Shown: positions 1-8,618 of the stretch, piece by piece
How positions within the stretch are numbered: position 1 is the first letter of the stretch
Layout: the number at the start of each line of letters is the position of its first letter
Source: SG8-41 sp963699525
GTDB lineage: Bacteria; Pseudomonadota; Gammaproteobacteria; Burkholderiales; SG8-41
Direction of reading: 5' to 3'
Length of the DNA: 64,000 nucleotides
NCBI GenBank assembly: GCA_963699525.1
Contig: CAVOUI010000004.1
Location: 124,001-188,000 of the forward strand
Notes under the pieces: model-generated
The model's database searches: none
What the model saw: only the letters and a program-made list of their open reading frames with translations
What the model was told of the DNA's origin: nothing
Position numbers and translations under genes: made by a program

Positions 1-204
1 GTCGCGCCGTCCGCGACGCCGAAAGAAGCGGTCGCGAGGCTGCACGCCGAAATCGTCGCCAGTTGGGCGCGTCCCGACTATCGCGAACCGCTCGAGAGGC
101 AGGCGCTCGAGCCGACGACCACCACGCCGGAGCAGTTCGCGGCGTTCCTCAAGACCGAGTACGACAAGTGGGGAAAGGTGATCCGGGACCTCAAGCTGAA
201 CTGA
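1..204 (+). CDS. Bug/TctC-family tripartite tricarboxylate transporter receptor, C-terminal end only
   Basis: The reading frame is open from base 1 to a TGA at 202-204 and gives the last 67 residues of a periplasmic substrate-binding receptor. The tail pattern (a PEQFAAFLKTEYDKWGKVI-like helix before the stop) is the usual ending of Bug-family receptors, which bind organic acids in the periplasm. The rest lies outside the window. It converges on the minus-strand oxidoreductase with 4 bases between the stops. Confidence 0.85.
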   Translation, partial: VAPSATPKEAVARLHAEIVASWARPDYREPLERQALEPTTTTPEQFAAFLKTEYDKWGKVIRDLKLN

Positions 205-208
205 GGTC

Positions 209-1291
209 CTAGGTTTCGAGCGGCAGCCGCACCGGCTTGCCGGTCGCCACCGCGCGCTCGATGGCGATCGTGGTCTCGAGGTTGATGCGCGCCTGCTCGG
301 GCGTGGTGTGCGCGGTAGGAGCGCCCGTGACGAGATGGTCGAGCCAGGCCCGCGTTTCGTTCCCGAGCGGGCCCCAGAAATCCCCCAGCGCCCAGTCGCC
401 CGCCGTGTTGCTGCCGAGAAACGCGAGCTCCATGCTGTGGCCCGGCACGTAAGGGTGGGGGATGCCCTTCTCCGTGTAGAGGAGGTGCTCCTTGTGGTCG
501 TCGTCGATCAGCATGGTGCCCTCGGTGCCGAGGAGCTCCACGCGGTCCGACTGGCCCTGGGTCGGGAATTTCGCCGGAAGCGCGTAGCTGATGCCGAAAT
601 TCACCACCGCGCCGTCGGCGAACGTGACGATCGCCCACGTCGCGTCGTGCGCGCTGTAGCCCGCGTCCCGGAAGATGCCGTGCTGGCCACGGGCGACCAC
701 CTCGACCGGGCGGTTGCCCTCGAGGAACCAGCACATGAGGTCCACGTAGTAGGTCAGCACGTCGAGCACCGGCGTCGCGTGGGGGTCGCGCTTGAGAATC
801 GCAAAGGTCTGCGCGCGCGAGTTGTAGACGCGGGCGAGCCCGCCGACCACCTTTCCGAGGCGCGCATGGACCATCTGCTCCTTGGCGCGAAGGAAGCACT
901 CCTTGAAGCGGCGGCTGTAGCCGATGCGCAGCTTCCCGCCGGTCTTCCGCAGCGCTTCCAGCATGTCGTCCGCGTCCTTCAACGTCAGCGCGATCGGCTT
1001 CTCGCACAGCACGGGCTTCCCGAGCTCGAGCGCCCGCCGCACCGGGGCCGAGTGCTCGCCCTCGGGGGTGGAGACGAAAACGGCAGTGACTTCCGGGCGC
1101 TCGATCACCTCGAAGTTGTCGCCGCTGTGGAAATCGGCCCCGGCCTGCTCGGCGAGCGCTTTCGCCCGCTGCGGATCGCGGTCCGAGATCGCAATGAACT
1201 TGACGCACGGATGCTTGGCGGCAAGCCGCGCCCGCAGCGTGCCGATGCGTCCGGCGCCGACGACGGCTATGCCCAGTTCACTGCGCTTCAT
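209..1291 (-). CDS. Gfo/Idh/MocA family NAD(P)-dependent oxidoreductase
   Basis: This 360-residue protein begins with a Rossmann fold carrying GAGRIG near residue 12 and has the family's EKPIA motif near residue 97, where the lysine is catalytic in inositol and glucose-fructose dehydrogenases. Such enzymes oxidise a sugar or cyclitol hydroxyl group with NAD(P). The start is followed by an acidic-hydrophobic beta strand typical of the family. It is the last gene of a minus-strand set with an AhpD-like protein, a hydroxyacid dehydrogenase and a second Gfo/Idh enzyme, which suggests catabolism of a sugar or sugar acid. The substrate cannot be read from the sequence. Confidence 0.9.
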   Translation of the reverse strand: MKRSELGIAVVGAGRIGTLRARLAAKHPCVKFIAISDRDPQRAKALAEQAGADFHSGDNFEVIERPEVTAVFVSTPEGEHSAPVRRALELGKPVLCEKPIALTLKDADDMLEALRKTGGKLRIGYSRRFKECFLRAKEQMVHARLGKVVGGLARVYNSRAQTFAILKRDPHATPVLDVLTYYVDLMCWFLEGNRPVEVVARGQHGIFRDAGYSAHDATWAIVTFADGAVVNFGISYALPAKFPTQGQSDRVELLGTEGTMLIDDDHKEHLLYTEKGIPHPYVPGHSMELAFLGSNTAGDWALGDFWGPLGNETRAWLDHLVTGAPTAHTTPEQARINLETTIAIERAVATGKPVRLPLET

Positions 1292-1303
1292 GCCGTTCCT
1301 CCT

Positions 1304-1867
1304 TCAGGCGAGATGCCGGTGAGCGAATGCTGCCGCCTCGGCTTCGAGCGGGGTCGCGAGCGTCATGTTCCAGCGATTGAGCCAGCCGAGAAGGGCGATC
1401 ACCGACACGATCTCGATGATGGCGTTCTCGCCGAAGTGTTTCCGCAGCTCCGCGAAGTGCGCGTCGCTGACGCCCGGCGGGCAGGTGCCGGCGGCGTGCG
1501 CGAGATCGAGCGCGGCGCGCTCGGCCGGCGTGAACAGCGGGCTCGAGCCGAACTGCGCCAGCGCCTCCACCTTCTCCAGCGAAACGCCCCCGATGTGCGC
1601 CGCGTTCTCGGCGTTGTGCGCGGCGCAATAGGAATCACTGCAGGCGCGGCTCACGACGTGCGCGACCATGAATTTCAGCGCCTTCGGGACTTCGCCCTCG
1701 TCCATCATCACCGCCGTGTGGAGCGCGCGGTAGGCTCGAAGGACGCCGGGCCGGCGCGCCATCGTGAGCCAGCTGTTGGGGGGATAGCCCTTGGTCGCCT
1801 TCCAGGCCGCCATGACGTCCGCGACCTGGGCGAACTGCTCCGGTGCCGCCGGGGAAACGCGCGCCAT
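1304..1867 (-). CDS. carboxymuconolactone decarboxylase/AhpD-like protein
   Basis: The 187-residue product has an AhpD-like alpha-helical core with a redox-type segment ACSDSYCAAHN, in which the second cysteine is followed three residues later by a histidine, as in AhpD. AhpD-like proteins act as alkylhydroperoxidases or peroxidase reductants; others in the family decarboxylate lactones. I chose the ATG at 1867 because it lies just past the stop of the upstream dehydrogenase, which implies translational coupling; an in-frame upstream start would overlap that gene. The cysteine spacing is wider than the classical CxxC, so the redox role is inferred. Confidence 0.8.
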   Translation of the reverse strand: MARVSPAAPEQFAQVADVMAAWKATKGYPPNSWLTMARRPGVLRAYRALHTAVMMDEGEVPKALKFMVAHVVSRACSDSYCAAHNAENAAHIGGVSLEKVEALAQFGSSPLFTPAERAALDLAHAAGTCPPGVSDAHFAELRKHFGENAIIEIVSVIALLGWLNRWNMTLATPLEAEAAAFAHRHLA

Positions 1868-1869
1868 CG

Positions 1870-2850
1870 CTAATAGACCCGGTTGAGCGGCGGCTCGCCC
1901 CTGACGAGCACGCGCTCGACGTTCGCCCATGCCTCGCGGAACAGCGTGGCGGAGGACTGCCGCGTGACGCCCGCAATGTGCGGCGTAAAGAGGACCCGCC
2001 GCGCCGCCTCGCCCTCCAGCGCGAACAGGGGGCTGTCGGGGTCCGGCGGTTCGGTGGCGTAGACGTCGATCGCCGCGCCGCCGAGGCGTCCCGAATTGAG
2101 ATGCGTGACGAGCGCCTCCTCGTTCACCACGCCGCCGCGCGCAGCCTGGATCAGCACGGCGCCGTGCTTCATCAACGAGAACTGCCGCGGCCCGATGAGA
2201 CTCCGAGTCTGCGGCAGAAGCGGCACGTGCAGGGAGACGATGTCGGCTGTCCGGAGCAACTCGTCGAGCGGCAGTGCGCGCGCCCCGATCTTCCCGGCGG
2301 CTGGGGAGTCGCGCGGCGCGGGATCGTGGTAGACGATCTGGCAGCCGAAACGGTGAAGCGCCTCGGCCACGGCGAGCCCGACGGTCCCGAGGCCCACCAC
2401 GCCCGCCGTAAGCCCTTCCAGTCCCGACACGTTGTCCGCGATCATGCGCCCGCGGAACGACACGTAGTTCGCGTCGCGAATCTCCGCGTCCGCCCAGGCA
2501 AGGCGACGGAGCAGCACGATCGCGCTGGCCACGACGTACTCGGCCACGGCGTTATTGCTGCCGCCCGGCACGTTCGCCACCGCAATGCCGAGCTTCTTCA
2601 TTGCGGCCTCATCGAGCCGGTCCACCCCTGCGCCGGTGACTTGGACAAGCTTGACATTGCCGCCTTCGAACAGCGGGCCGGCGAGCTTCGGGCCGACGGC
2701 CGGGATGACCAGCGCGCGCGCCGCCCTCACATGCGCGGCGAGCTGCGGATCGTCGATCGCGCGGTAGCTGACGGCGAGCGAGGCGGGCGGGACAACGCCT
2801 GCGCGCTGGAAATCGGCCTGCGGCCGCAGGCACAGGACGTCGGTAGGCAT
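1870..2850 (-). CDS. D-isomer-specific 2-hydroxyacid dehydrogenase
   Basis: The 326-residue protein has the complete architecture of D-2-hydroxyacid dehydrogenases: a split catalytic domain around a Rossmann domain with GLGTVG. The catalytic Arg is in AARGGVVNE, the Glu in the ATEPP region and the His in TPHIAG. It interconverts a 2-ketoacid and a D-2-hydroxyacid with NAD(P)H. Phosphoglycerate dehydrogenase and glyoxylate/hydroxypyruvate reductase are the nearest classes; no ACT domain is present, so a catabolic hydroxyacid enzyme is more likely than SerA. A GGGATGA-type heptamer array lies 12 bases upstream of the start. Confidence 0.9.
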   Translation of the reverse strand: MPTDVLCLRPQADFQRAGVVPPASLAVSYRAIDDPQLAAHVRAARALVIPAVGPKLAGPLFEGGNVKLVQVTGAGVDRLDEAAMKKLGIAVANVPGGSNNAVAEYVVASAIVLLRRLAWADAEIRDANYVSFRGRMIADNVSGLEGLTAGVVGLGTVGLAVAEALHRFGCQIVYHDPAPRDSPAAGKIGARALPLDELLRTADIVSLHVPLLPQTRSLIGPRQFSLMKHGAVLIQAARGGVVNEEALVTHLNSGRLGGAAIDVYATEPPDPDSPLFALEGEAARRVLFTPHIAGVTRQSSATLFREAWANVERVLVRGEPPLNRVY

Positions 2851-2862
2851 CGGGGCGATTCA

Positions 2863-2911
2863 GGGGTGAGGGAGGAGGGGTGAGGGATGAGGGCGGAGGG
2901 ATGAGGGATAT
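2863..2911. repeat. seven-unit GGGATGA-type heptamer array
   Basis: Seven consecutive 7-base units based on GGGATGA (ggggtga, gggagga, ggggtga, gggatga, gggcgga, gggatga, gggatat) fill the space between the hydroxyacid dehydrogenase start and the cupin gene. The same heptamer recurs at 9950, 11481 (other strand), 33960 and 45862, always between genes. Confidence 0.85.
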
Positions 2912-2932
2912 GCGGCTCGCCACGACCGGGTG

Positions 2933-3310
2933 CTATCCCACCCTCGGTTCCTGGGTTCGCTTGGTGATGTCGGCGACCGGGAAGAAGCACAGCAACATCA
3001 GCGGTTCCTTGCCGGTGTTGCGGGTCACGTGGTGCTCGCCGGGCGGAATGAGGATGGTATCGCCGGCCTTCAGCGGATACTTGCCGCTGTCGGCCTCGGT
3101 GCAGCCTTCTCCCGCCATCACGAAGATGCATTCCTCGAAGCCCTGGTGATAGTGGGGGCCGCGCTTCGCGTCGCCGGGTTTCGGCACGGGGATCTCCACC
3201 AGCCGCAGCGTCACCGCGCTCGACCCCTTTTCGCCGGACACGATCTCGAGCGACTTCCGCCCGGGCAGTCCCATGCTCTTCGCCTGCGCCTGGGTGAGGA
3301 CTTTGGCCAT
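2933..3310 (-). CDS. small cupin-domain protein
   Basis: This 125-residue protein is one cupin barrel. Metal-binding residues are visible in the PHYHQGFEE motif near residues 52-60 and in GEHH near 91-94. Single-domain cupins can be isomerases, dioxygenases or sugar-binding regulators. Its ATG shares one base with the stop of the creatininase-family gene upstream, so the two are almost certainly translationally coupled. The longer frame extending upstream overlaps that gene and was rejected. The substrate is unknown. Confidence 0.85.
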   Translation of the reverse strand: MAKVLTQAQAKSMGLPGRKSLEIVSGEKGSSAVTLRLVEIPVPKPGDAKRGPHYHQGFEECIFVMAGEGCTEADSGKYPLKAGDTILIPPGEHHVTRNTGKEPLMLLCFFPVADITKRTQEPRVG

Positions 3311-4113
3311 CAGCCTGCGACCTTCAGGTGTTTCACCTCGGCAGTGCCGCCCTGGGCCTCGTCGAGCAGGCGGAAGATGTCGGCCGCCTCCTTCGCGACC
3401 GCGCTTGCGATGCCCTCGAGCATGGTCTTTGCCTTCTCCACGGTTGCATGCTCGGGAGCGCCGTACCATCCCGTCGGCGCGATCGTGCGGATGTCGCGCA
3501 GCACCGGCTGGTAGGCCCGCGTGCGGCGCAGCTTGTCCCACCTGCGCCCGTGGGAGTGATCGGACGAATAGTCGATGCGGTCGAGATGGACGAGGTCGGG
3601 CCGGCAGGCGAGGACCGCGAGCGCCTCGATCTCGCCGCCGTGAGTGAGCCCGCCGTAGTCCTTTCCGAACAGCTCCGCCGCGACGTAGCACGCCTGCACG
3701 GTGAGCACGGCCATGCCGTGCTTGCGGTGAAGCTCCTCCGCGGCGATGGCGAGCGAGGGGATGTTGCCTTCGTGCCAGTTGAGCACGAGCAGGTGTTTCG
3801 CGCCGTGCTTCGCTGCCGAGACGCAGGTTTCCGTCACCACGCGCTGGTAGGTGTCGGGCGTGAGCGTGAGGGTCGCCTCGAACGGCATGTGCATGGGCGT
3901 GACACCCAGCGGCCCGCCGGGCAGCACCAGCCCATCCATGCGCTCCGCGACCGCGTGCGATATCACGTTGGCGGCGAAGATGTCGGTGCCGGCCGGGAGA
4001 TGCGGCCCGTGCTGCTCGACGCTGCCCGCGGGCAGGATGACCAGCGGGTTCTTCTTCAGCTGCGCGGCGATCTCGGGCTGCGTGAGATCGATGAAGTAGC
4101 GGGTGGGAAGCAT
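3310..4113 (-). CDS. creatininase-family amidohydrolase
   Basis: The 267-residue product matches the creatininase/FAPy-deformylase family. The N-terminal GSVEQHGPHLPAGTD segment provides the expected Glu, His and Asp ligands of the dinuclear metal site, and a second motif LNWHEGN contributes a further His and Glu. These enzymes hydrolyse cyclic amides or formamides. The ATG at 4113 gives a family-typical N-terminus (a beta strand with ILPAGSVEQHG). It sits 4 bases from the upstream oxidoreductase stop and overlaps the cupin by one base, so it belongs to the same transcript. Confidence 0.88.
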   Translation of the reverse strand: MLPTRYFIDLTQPEIAAQLKKNPLVILPAGSVEQHGPHLPAGTDIFAANVISHAVAERMDGLVLPGGPLGVTPMHMPFEATLTLTPDTYQRVVTETCVSAAKHGAKHLLVLNWHEGNIPSLAIAAEELHRKHGMAVLTVQACYVAAELFGKDYGGLTHGGEIEALAVLACRPDLVHLDRIDYSSDHSHGRRWDKLRRTRAYQPVLRDIRTIAPTGWYGAPEHATVEKAKTMLEGIASAVAKEAADIFRLLDEAQGGTAEVKHLKVAG

Positions 4114-4117
4114 GGAC

Positions 4118-5206
4118 TCAGGCCGCGCGCGCTTGGGCGCCGATCCGGGCGCGCGTCTCGTCGAGGATATCCGCGATGCGCACCGCCTGTCCCTTGCGGT
4201 CGATCGATCGCAACGCCGCGTACACCACCGCGACCGCGACATTGCCGTTGTGCGCGGTGAGCTCGCCCGGCTTGCCGCTTGAGCAGCTCGCGGCGAACAT
4301 CTCCAGCTCGGCGCGGAACATGTCGCTCTCGGGCAGCGGGATCGACTCGCGCTTCGCCCAGCCGTCCTTGCCGCGCTGAATGTAGAGGACCGAATTCAGG
4401 TGCAGCCGATCGGGGGTGTCCCAGGTGCCGAAGTCGATTTCGTAGTGCATGAGCCCCTTCGAGCCGAAGACGCGCACCGCGAAGATGCCGGGGGAGGTCC
4501 AGCACGAGCCGACGTAGCCGACCTTGCCGTCCGCGAACTTGAGCAGCGTCATGGACTGATCGTCCACCTCCGCGCCCACGGGCGAGAGCTTCGACGCCAT
4601 CGAGGAGACCTCGGCGATCTCGCCGCCGAGGAGATGCAGCACGTCGAACTGGTGGATCGCGAGCTGGGACAGCGGCCCGCCCGGCGCGCGGTCCTTGTAC
4701 CAGCGCCAGGTCTGCGGCGTCAGCTCGAGCGCGCGCTCGTTGGAGAAATTGGCTTCGAGGAACGCGACGCGCCCGAGCTCCCCGGCGTCGATGCGGTCCT
4801 TGATGATGCGTATGCCCGCCATCAGCCGCGCGCTGTGGCCGACGGTGACGGTGACGCCGTACTGCTTTTCCAGCGCGGCGATCTTCAGCCCGTCTTCCAG
4901 CGTCTGGGCGATCGGCTTCTCGGTGTAGACGTGCTTGCCGGCCCGCGCGACCATCTCCGCCATCGGCAGGTGCTGCTCGTTTGGCACCGTCAGGATCACG
5001 CCCTTCAGCTCCGGGCTGGCGAGCATGGCCTTCATGTCGGGCACCGCCGGCACGCCCAGCTCGCGCTCGAACGCAAGGCGCTTCTCCTCGGAACGGCTGT
5101 AGCCGGCGACGATCTTCAGCTTGCCGGACTGGCGCGCGGCGCGAGTGAGGACCTTGGCCCAGCGGCCGAGACCGACGATGCCGAGCTTGACGGGTGTGCT
5201 GCTCAT
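4118..5206 (-). CDS. Gfo/Idh/MocA family oxidoreductase (second copy)
   Basis: This 362-residue enzyme has an N-terminal Rossmann motif GLGRWAKV and the catalytic EKPIA motif near residue 96, with a C-terminal alpha/beta domain. The start at 5206 is preceded by an AGGAAA ribosome-binding site; the longer in-frame extension has no such site and no family similarity. It is only moderately similar to the oxidoreductase at 209-1291, so the two are paralogues with probably different substrates. It heads the creatininase-cupin group. Confidence 0.88.
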   Translation of the reverse strand: MSSTPVKLGIVGLGRWAKVLTRAARQSGKLKIVAGYSRSEEKRLAFERELGVPAVPDMKAMLASPELKGVILTVPNEQHLPMAEMVARAGKHVYTEKPIAQTLEDGLKIAALEKQYGVTVTVGHSARLMAGIRIIKDRIDAGELGRVAFLEANFSNERALELTPQTWRWYKDRAPGGPLSQLAIHQFDVLHLLGGEIAEVSSMASKLSPVGAEVDDQSMTLLKFADGKVGYVGSCWTSPGIFAVRVFGSKGLMHYEIDFGTWDTPDRLHLNSVLYIQRGKDGWAKRESIPLPESDMFRAELEMFAASCSSGKPGELTAHNGNVAVAVVYAALRSIDRKGQAVRIADILDETRARIGAQARAA

Positions 5207-5323
5207 GGAGATTTCCTGCTCAATGGTGCGGATGCGTGATTTTACAACGCGCGACGCGGTCGCGCGACGCATTCCGCAGCGCGGATCGAGGCTTCAAGGC
5301 GGACGGCAAAACGCGGGTCCATT

Positions 5324-6487
5324 CTACTTGAGTCTGCGCACCATCCACGGCAGCAGGACGTTCTCGGCAATCGCGCGACTCGGCCACTGCGGAGAACGGC
5401 CCATGTGACCGCCCTGAGGATTGATCCATGCTTCCTTGGCGTCGCCGTGTTCGAGCAGCAGATACAAGTCGGCAATGGGGATCTGCGAATCGCGGGCGCC
5501 GTTGACCGCCAGCATCGGCGCCGAGGGGCGGTCGAGAATACCGGCATCGAGCAGCGAGAAGCGCCGCGCGCGGGCGACCAATTCGTCGAGGCCCTGCGCT
5601 CCCAGCATCGCGCACTTCGCCTGCAGGTAATCGTAGAGATACTCTCCGGTGGCGAGCGACGCCCTGAGCCAGTCGGGCTGGAAGTAATGATGGATCGGCC
5701 CGCCGTGCACGACCGCACCGCGCAGCCGGCCGCGCTCGGTGATCGCGAGCTTGGCGGCCCAATAGCCGCTCCAGCTGCGGCCCTGCACCACGACGCGGCC
5801 GGCGTCCACTTCCGGGCGCCGCGCCAGGTATTCGAGCGCGGCGGAGAAGATCCGATCGCTGACGACATCCGCGACCGCATGGGGAGATTCGCCCGTGCCT
5901 GGAAGGTCGATTGCGAACAGCCCGAGTCCGAGCTTCAAATAGACGTCGGTGTGGGCGGCGACGTCTTCCTTCCGGGAATCCAGGCCGGCGATGCCGAACA
6001 CGAGCGGGACGGGGCGCGCACCGGCCGGCAAGCGCAGATACGCGATGATTTCCTTGCCTTCGAACGGGATGTGGACGGTCTCGATGGGCGGGTTGAGCAG
6101 CCGGGCGTAGGCCCGGAACGCATCCAGCGCGCTCCGCCGGGCGTCCTGTCTTGCCGGGGTGTTTTCCGTTGGCCAGCGCGCGAAGTGATACAACCGCCAT
6201 GCCCGCCAGTAGCACTCCCTCGCGCCGGCGCGGTCAAGCGTTTCCATCGCGCGGGCATCGACCCCATGGCGCTCGGCGACGCTGCTCCAGGCCCGCGCCC
6301 ACTCTTCGCGCTCGAGGCTGCGGATCGATGACAGCGCGGTGCGCGCATCTTCCGGTGCGATGCCGCCGAGCGGCGGCATATTGTGATCCGCGCGCCGCTG
6401 CACTTCCTGCTTGAGCTGGTTGAGGTCGCGCCTGCCGCCCGGGACCAGTTGCCCGAGCGATTCATTCAGGCCATGTCGCGCAGCCAT
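5324..6487 (-). CDS. alpha/beta hydrolase of the FrsA/pseudooxynicotine hydrolase type
   Basis: The 387-residue protein has an alpha-helical N-terminal half (about residues 1-135) and a C-terminal alpha/beta hydrolase fold, the layout of FrsA-like esterases and 2,6-dihydroxypseudooxynicotine hydrolase. The nucleophile elbow reads GRSWSG where relatives usually have GxSxGG, so the glycine two positions after the nucleophile appears to be serine. The acid is probably in NGARDSQIP and the histidine in GGHMG. It would cleave an ester or C-C bond in a catabolic route. A strong terminator separates it from the receptor gene upstream. Confidence 0.82.
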   Translation of the reverse strand: MAARHGLNESLGQLVPGGRRDLNQLKQEVQRRADHNMPPLGGIAPEDARTALSSIRSLEREEWARAWSSVAERHGVDARAMETLDRAGARECYWRAWRLYHFARWPTENTPARQDARRSALDAFRAYARLLNPPIETVHIPFEGKEIIAYLRLPAGARPVPLVFGIAGLDSRKEDVAAHTDVYLKLGLGLFAIDLPGTGESPHAVADVVSDRIFSAALEYLARRPEVDAGRVVVQGRSWSGYWAAKLAITERGRLRGAVVHGGPIHHYFQPDWLRASLATGEYLYDYLQAKCAMLGAQGLDELVARARRFSLLDAGILDRPSAPMLAVNGARDSQIPIADLYLLLEHGDAKEAWINPQGGHMGRSPQWPSRAIAENVLLPWMVRRLK

Positions 6488-6491
6488 CTCG

Positions 6492-6521
6492 AAAAAACAA
6501 GGGCGGCCGCGGCCGCCCTTG
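6492..6521 (-). terminator. rho-independent terminator after the Bug receptor gene
   Basis: Bases 6498-6521 form a perfect 24-base palindrome with CAAGGGCGGCC arms. On the minus strand it is followed at once by six T residues (6497-6492). It ends the transcript of the receptor gene at 6542-7523 just before the hydrolase start. Confidence 0.9.
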
Positions 6522-6541
6522 CATGCCGGTAGTCGGTCGAA

Positions 6542-7523
6542 TCAGTTGGCCGTTAGCCCAACCAGTTTCACGACCTTCTCGTTCTGGGCCATCGAATCCT
6601 GCACTACCTTGCGGAATTCCGCCGGTCCACGGATGACGATCTCGGTTCCCTGAAGGATGAGCGCCTTCCTCACTTCGGGGAGCTCGGTGGTCTTGATGGT
6701 CGCCGCCCGCAACTTGTCGGTGATCGCTTTCGGCGTGCCTTTCGGCACGAAGAATCCCTGCCAGCCGCTGTAATCGAAGCCCTTGATCGTATCGCCGATC
6801 GGCGGAATGCCGGGAAGCAACGGCGTCGGCTTCGGCAGACTCTGACCGACCGCGCGCAGCCGCCCGGAGTTGACGTGCGACATCACCGCGGCCGCAGGCG
6901 TAAGCGTCCATTGCGATTCGTTGGAGATCACCGAGGCGACCGAGGCGCCGCCACCCTTGTAGGGGACGTGCAAGGACTGGATGCCGGCCGCCTGCTGGAA
7001 ATACGCGCCGGAAAGGTGGCTTTGCGACCCGGCGCCCGCCGAGGCCATGTTGAACGGGGTCTTCCCGCTCTTGGCGTACATCGATGAGTTCCTTGACGGA
7101 CTTGATCGGCAGCGAGGGGTTCACCACCAGAAGGTTCGGGGTCTCGGCGAACTGCACCACGTAGTCGTAGTCCTTCACCGGATCGAACGTCGGATTCTTC
7201 TGGAGGATCCTGGCGATGGTCGAGGCCGCTGTGGTCGCCGCGATCATCGTGTAGCCGTCGGGGTTCGAGTTCTTGGCGATCTCCATGCCGATCACACCGG
7301 CTGCGCCGGCGCGGTTGTCGATCACGATCTGCTGCCCGATTACCTGGGAGAGCCCGGTGCCCATGATTCGGCTCAACGTGTCCACGGAGCTGCCCGGCGC
7401 ATTCGGCACGATCATGCGTATGGGCCGGCTGGGATAGCTCTTTGCGGCTTCCTGGGCGGCCGCCGGCGCGGCGCCGAGCAGCGACGAGGTCATGACCAGC
7501 GCAAGCGAGATGCAGGTCTTCAT
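6542..7523 (-). CDS. Bug/TctC-family receptor, one frameshift near 7081
   Basis: The N-terminal frame starts at ATG 7523 behind a strong AGGAGG-type site and encodes a signal peptide ending ...APAAAQ, then the Bug signature YPSRPIRMIVPNAPGSSVD. The frame breaks after VKELID and continues in another frame as YAKSGKTPFNMASAG...HVPYKGGG to the stop at 6542. Removing one G near 7081 restores a normal receptor of about 326 residues. Such proteins bind carboxylates in the periplasm for TctAB-type transporters, but no TctA or TctB gene is nearby. A single-base sequencing error is more likely than a true pseudogene. Confidence 0.87.
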
Positions 7524-7699
7524 GAAGTCCTCCTGTTGTATTTGTGAGTGCGAGAAGAAACGAGCGATTACGCCGCTCATTCTGTCCGGTTTGCAGGGGG
7601 AACGCAACCGCGCCATGGCCCCGGCAACCGGAAACTCGGACGCGACGAGCTGGAGAAGCGGTATCGCAATTGCGCGAAGCGCTCGCGCGCGAGCCCGCT

Positions 7700-8542
7700 T
7701 CAGCCGCCCTCGACGGCCGCGAGCAGTTTCCGCGTCGCGACGGCGGCTTCGCGCGCGACGTCTTCCGGCGGCCGGGACCAGTACTCGGGATGGGGCGCCT
7801 CGTAGCTGAGGTAACCCTCGTAGTTTTTTTCCCGGAGCAGCTGGAAGACTTCGCGCCAGCGCACTTTCCCGAGCCCGGGCGGCAGGCGGTCGGTGGGCCG
7901 CTTGTCGGCAGCGGGCGGGCCGGCCGGAACGTCGCTGTACTGGAACGCGAAGATCTCCTCCGGCGCGACGTCCTCGAAGCCGCGGCCGCCCGCGCCGCTG
8001 CGCTCGAGATGGTAGGCGTCAAAGAGCAGGCCGCAGCTCGGGTGGCCGGCGGCCGCGACGATCTCGCGGCCGGCTTCCAGCCGGTTGATCACCGCGTGCT
8101 GCGAGTTGAACTCGAGCGCGAAGCGCACGTTGTGCGCCTGCGCGATCTCGCCGCCGTCGCGGAAATTCGCCGCGCCCTCGCGCAGGGTGCCCGGGGGATT
8201 CTGCCCCGGCGCGATCATCACGAGATCGCAGCCCAGTGCCCGCGCGTTCGCGCAGGTCTGATCGAGCACCTGCAGCAGCCGCTTCTTCTCCTCGCCCTTC
8301 GCAAAGATGAGACCGTACTCGGTGCCGAGGCAGGCAACCTTGAGGCCGCTTGCCCGCACCAGGTCGAGGACCTGCGCGTTGCTCATGCCGGCGTCGAAGC
8401 AGCGCGTGAAATCGATGCGCCGCAGCTCCACCGCGTTCCAGCCGCCCCGCTTTGCCGCGCGCAACGCATCGGCGAGCGGAGTCGTGTCGAGCGTCCACGT
8501 GTGCAGCGCGAGCCGGTCGCGCATCTTGCTCATGGCGGCCAT
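7700..8542 (-). CDS. sugar phosphate isomerase/epimerase (TIM barrel)
   Basis: The 280-residue protein resembles the AP-endonuclease-2-like TIM-barrel family of xylose-isomerase-like enzymes. Typical strand-end metal ligands are visible in ALEFN, GLLFDAYH and the later QYSDVP segment. These enzymes isomerise or epimerise sugars or inosose. The start at 8542 has a GGAAA-like site 9 bases upstream; the ATG three codons later is also possible. It is divergent from the NADH dehydrogenase with 76 bases between them. With the Gfo/Idh enzymes it supports a sugar or cyclitol pathway. Confidence 0.85.
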   Translation of the reverse strand: MAAMSKMRDRLALHTWTLDTTPLADALRAAKRGGWNAVELRRIDFTRCFDAGMSNAQVLDLVRASGLKVACLGTEYGLIFAKGEEKKRLLQVLDQTCANARALGCDLVMIAPGQNPPGTLREGAANFRDGGEIAQAHNVRFALEFNSQHAVINRLEAGREIVAAAGHPSCGLLFDAYHLERSGAGGRGFEDVAPEEIFAFQYSDVPAGPPAADKRPTDRLPPGLGKVRWREVFQLLREKNYEGYLSYEAPHPEYWSRPPEDVAREAAVATRKLLAAVEGG

Positions 8543-8603
8543 TCTAAGCTTTTCCGTGCGCGACCGGCGCGAGCGCCTCGGGGGGCTTCTTCGACGCGCG
8601 TCC

Positions 8604-8609
8604 TATAAT
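8604..8609 (+). promoter_or_regulatory. consensus -10 box before the NADH dehydrogenase
   Basis: A perfect TATAAT lies only 9 bases before the ATG at 8619. A transcript from it would have almost no leader, so the mRNA may be leaderless. No good -35 box is visible at the right distance. Confidence 0.45.
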
Positions 8610-8618
8610 GGGCGCGAA

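Noticed and set aside
2863..2911. Possible CRISPR-like array
   Set aside because: The units are 7 bases long without spacers, so it is a simple tandem repeat.
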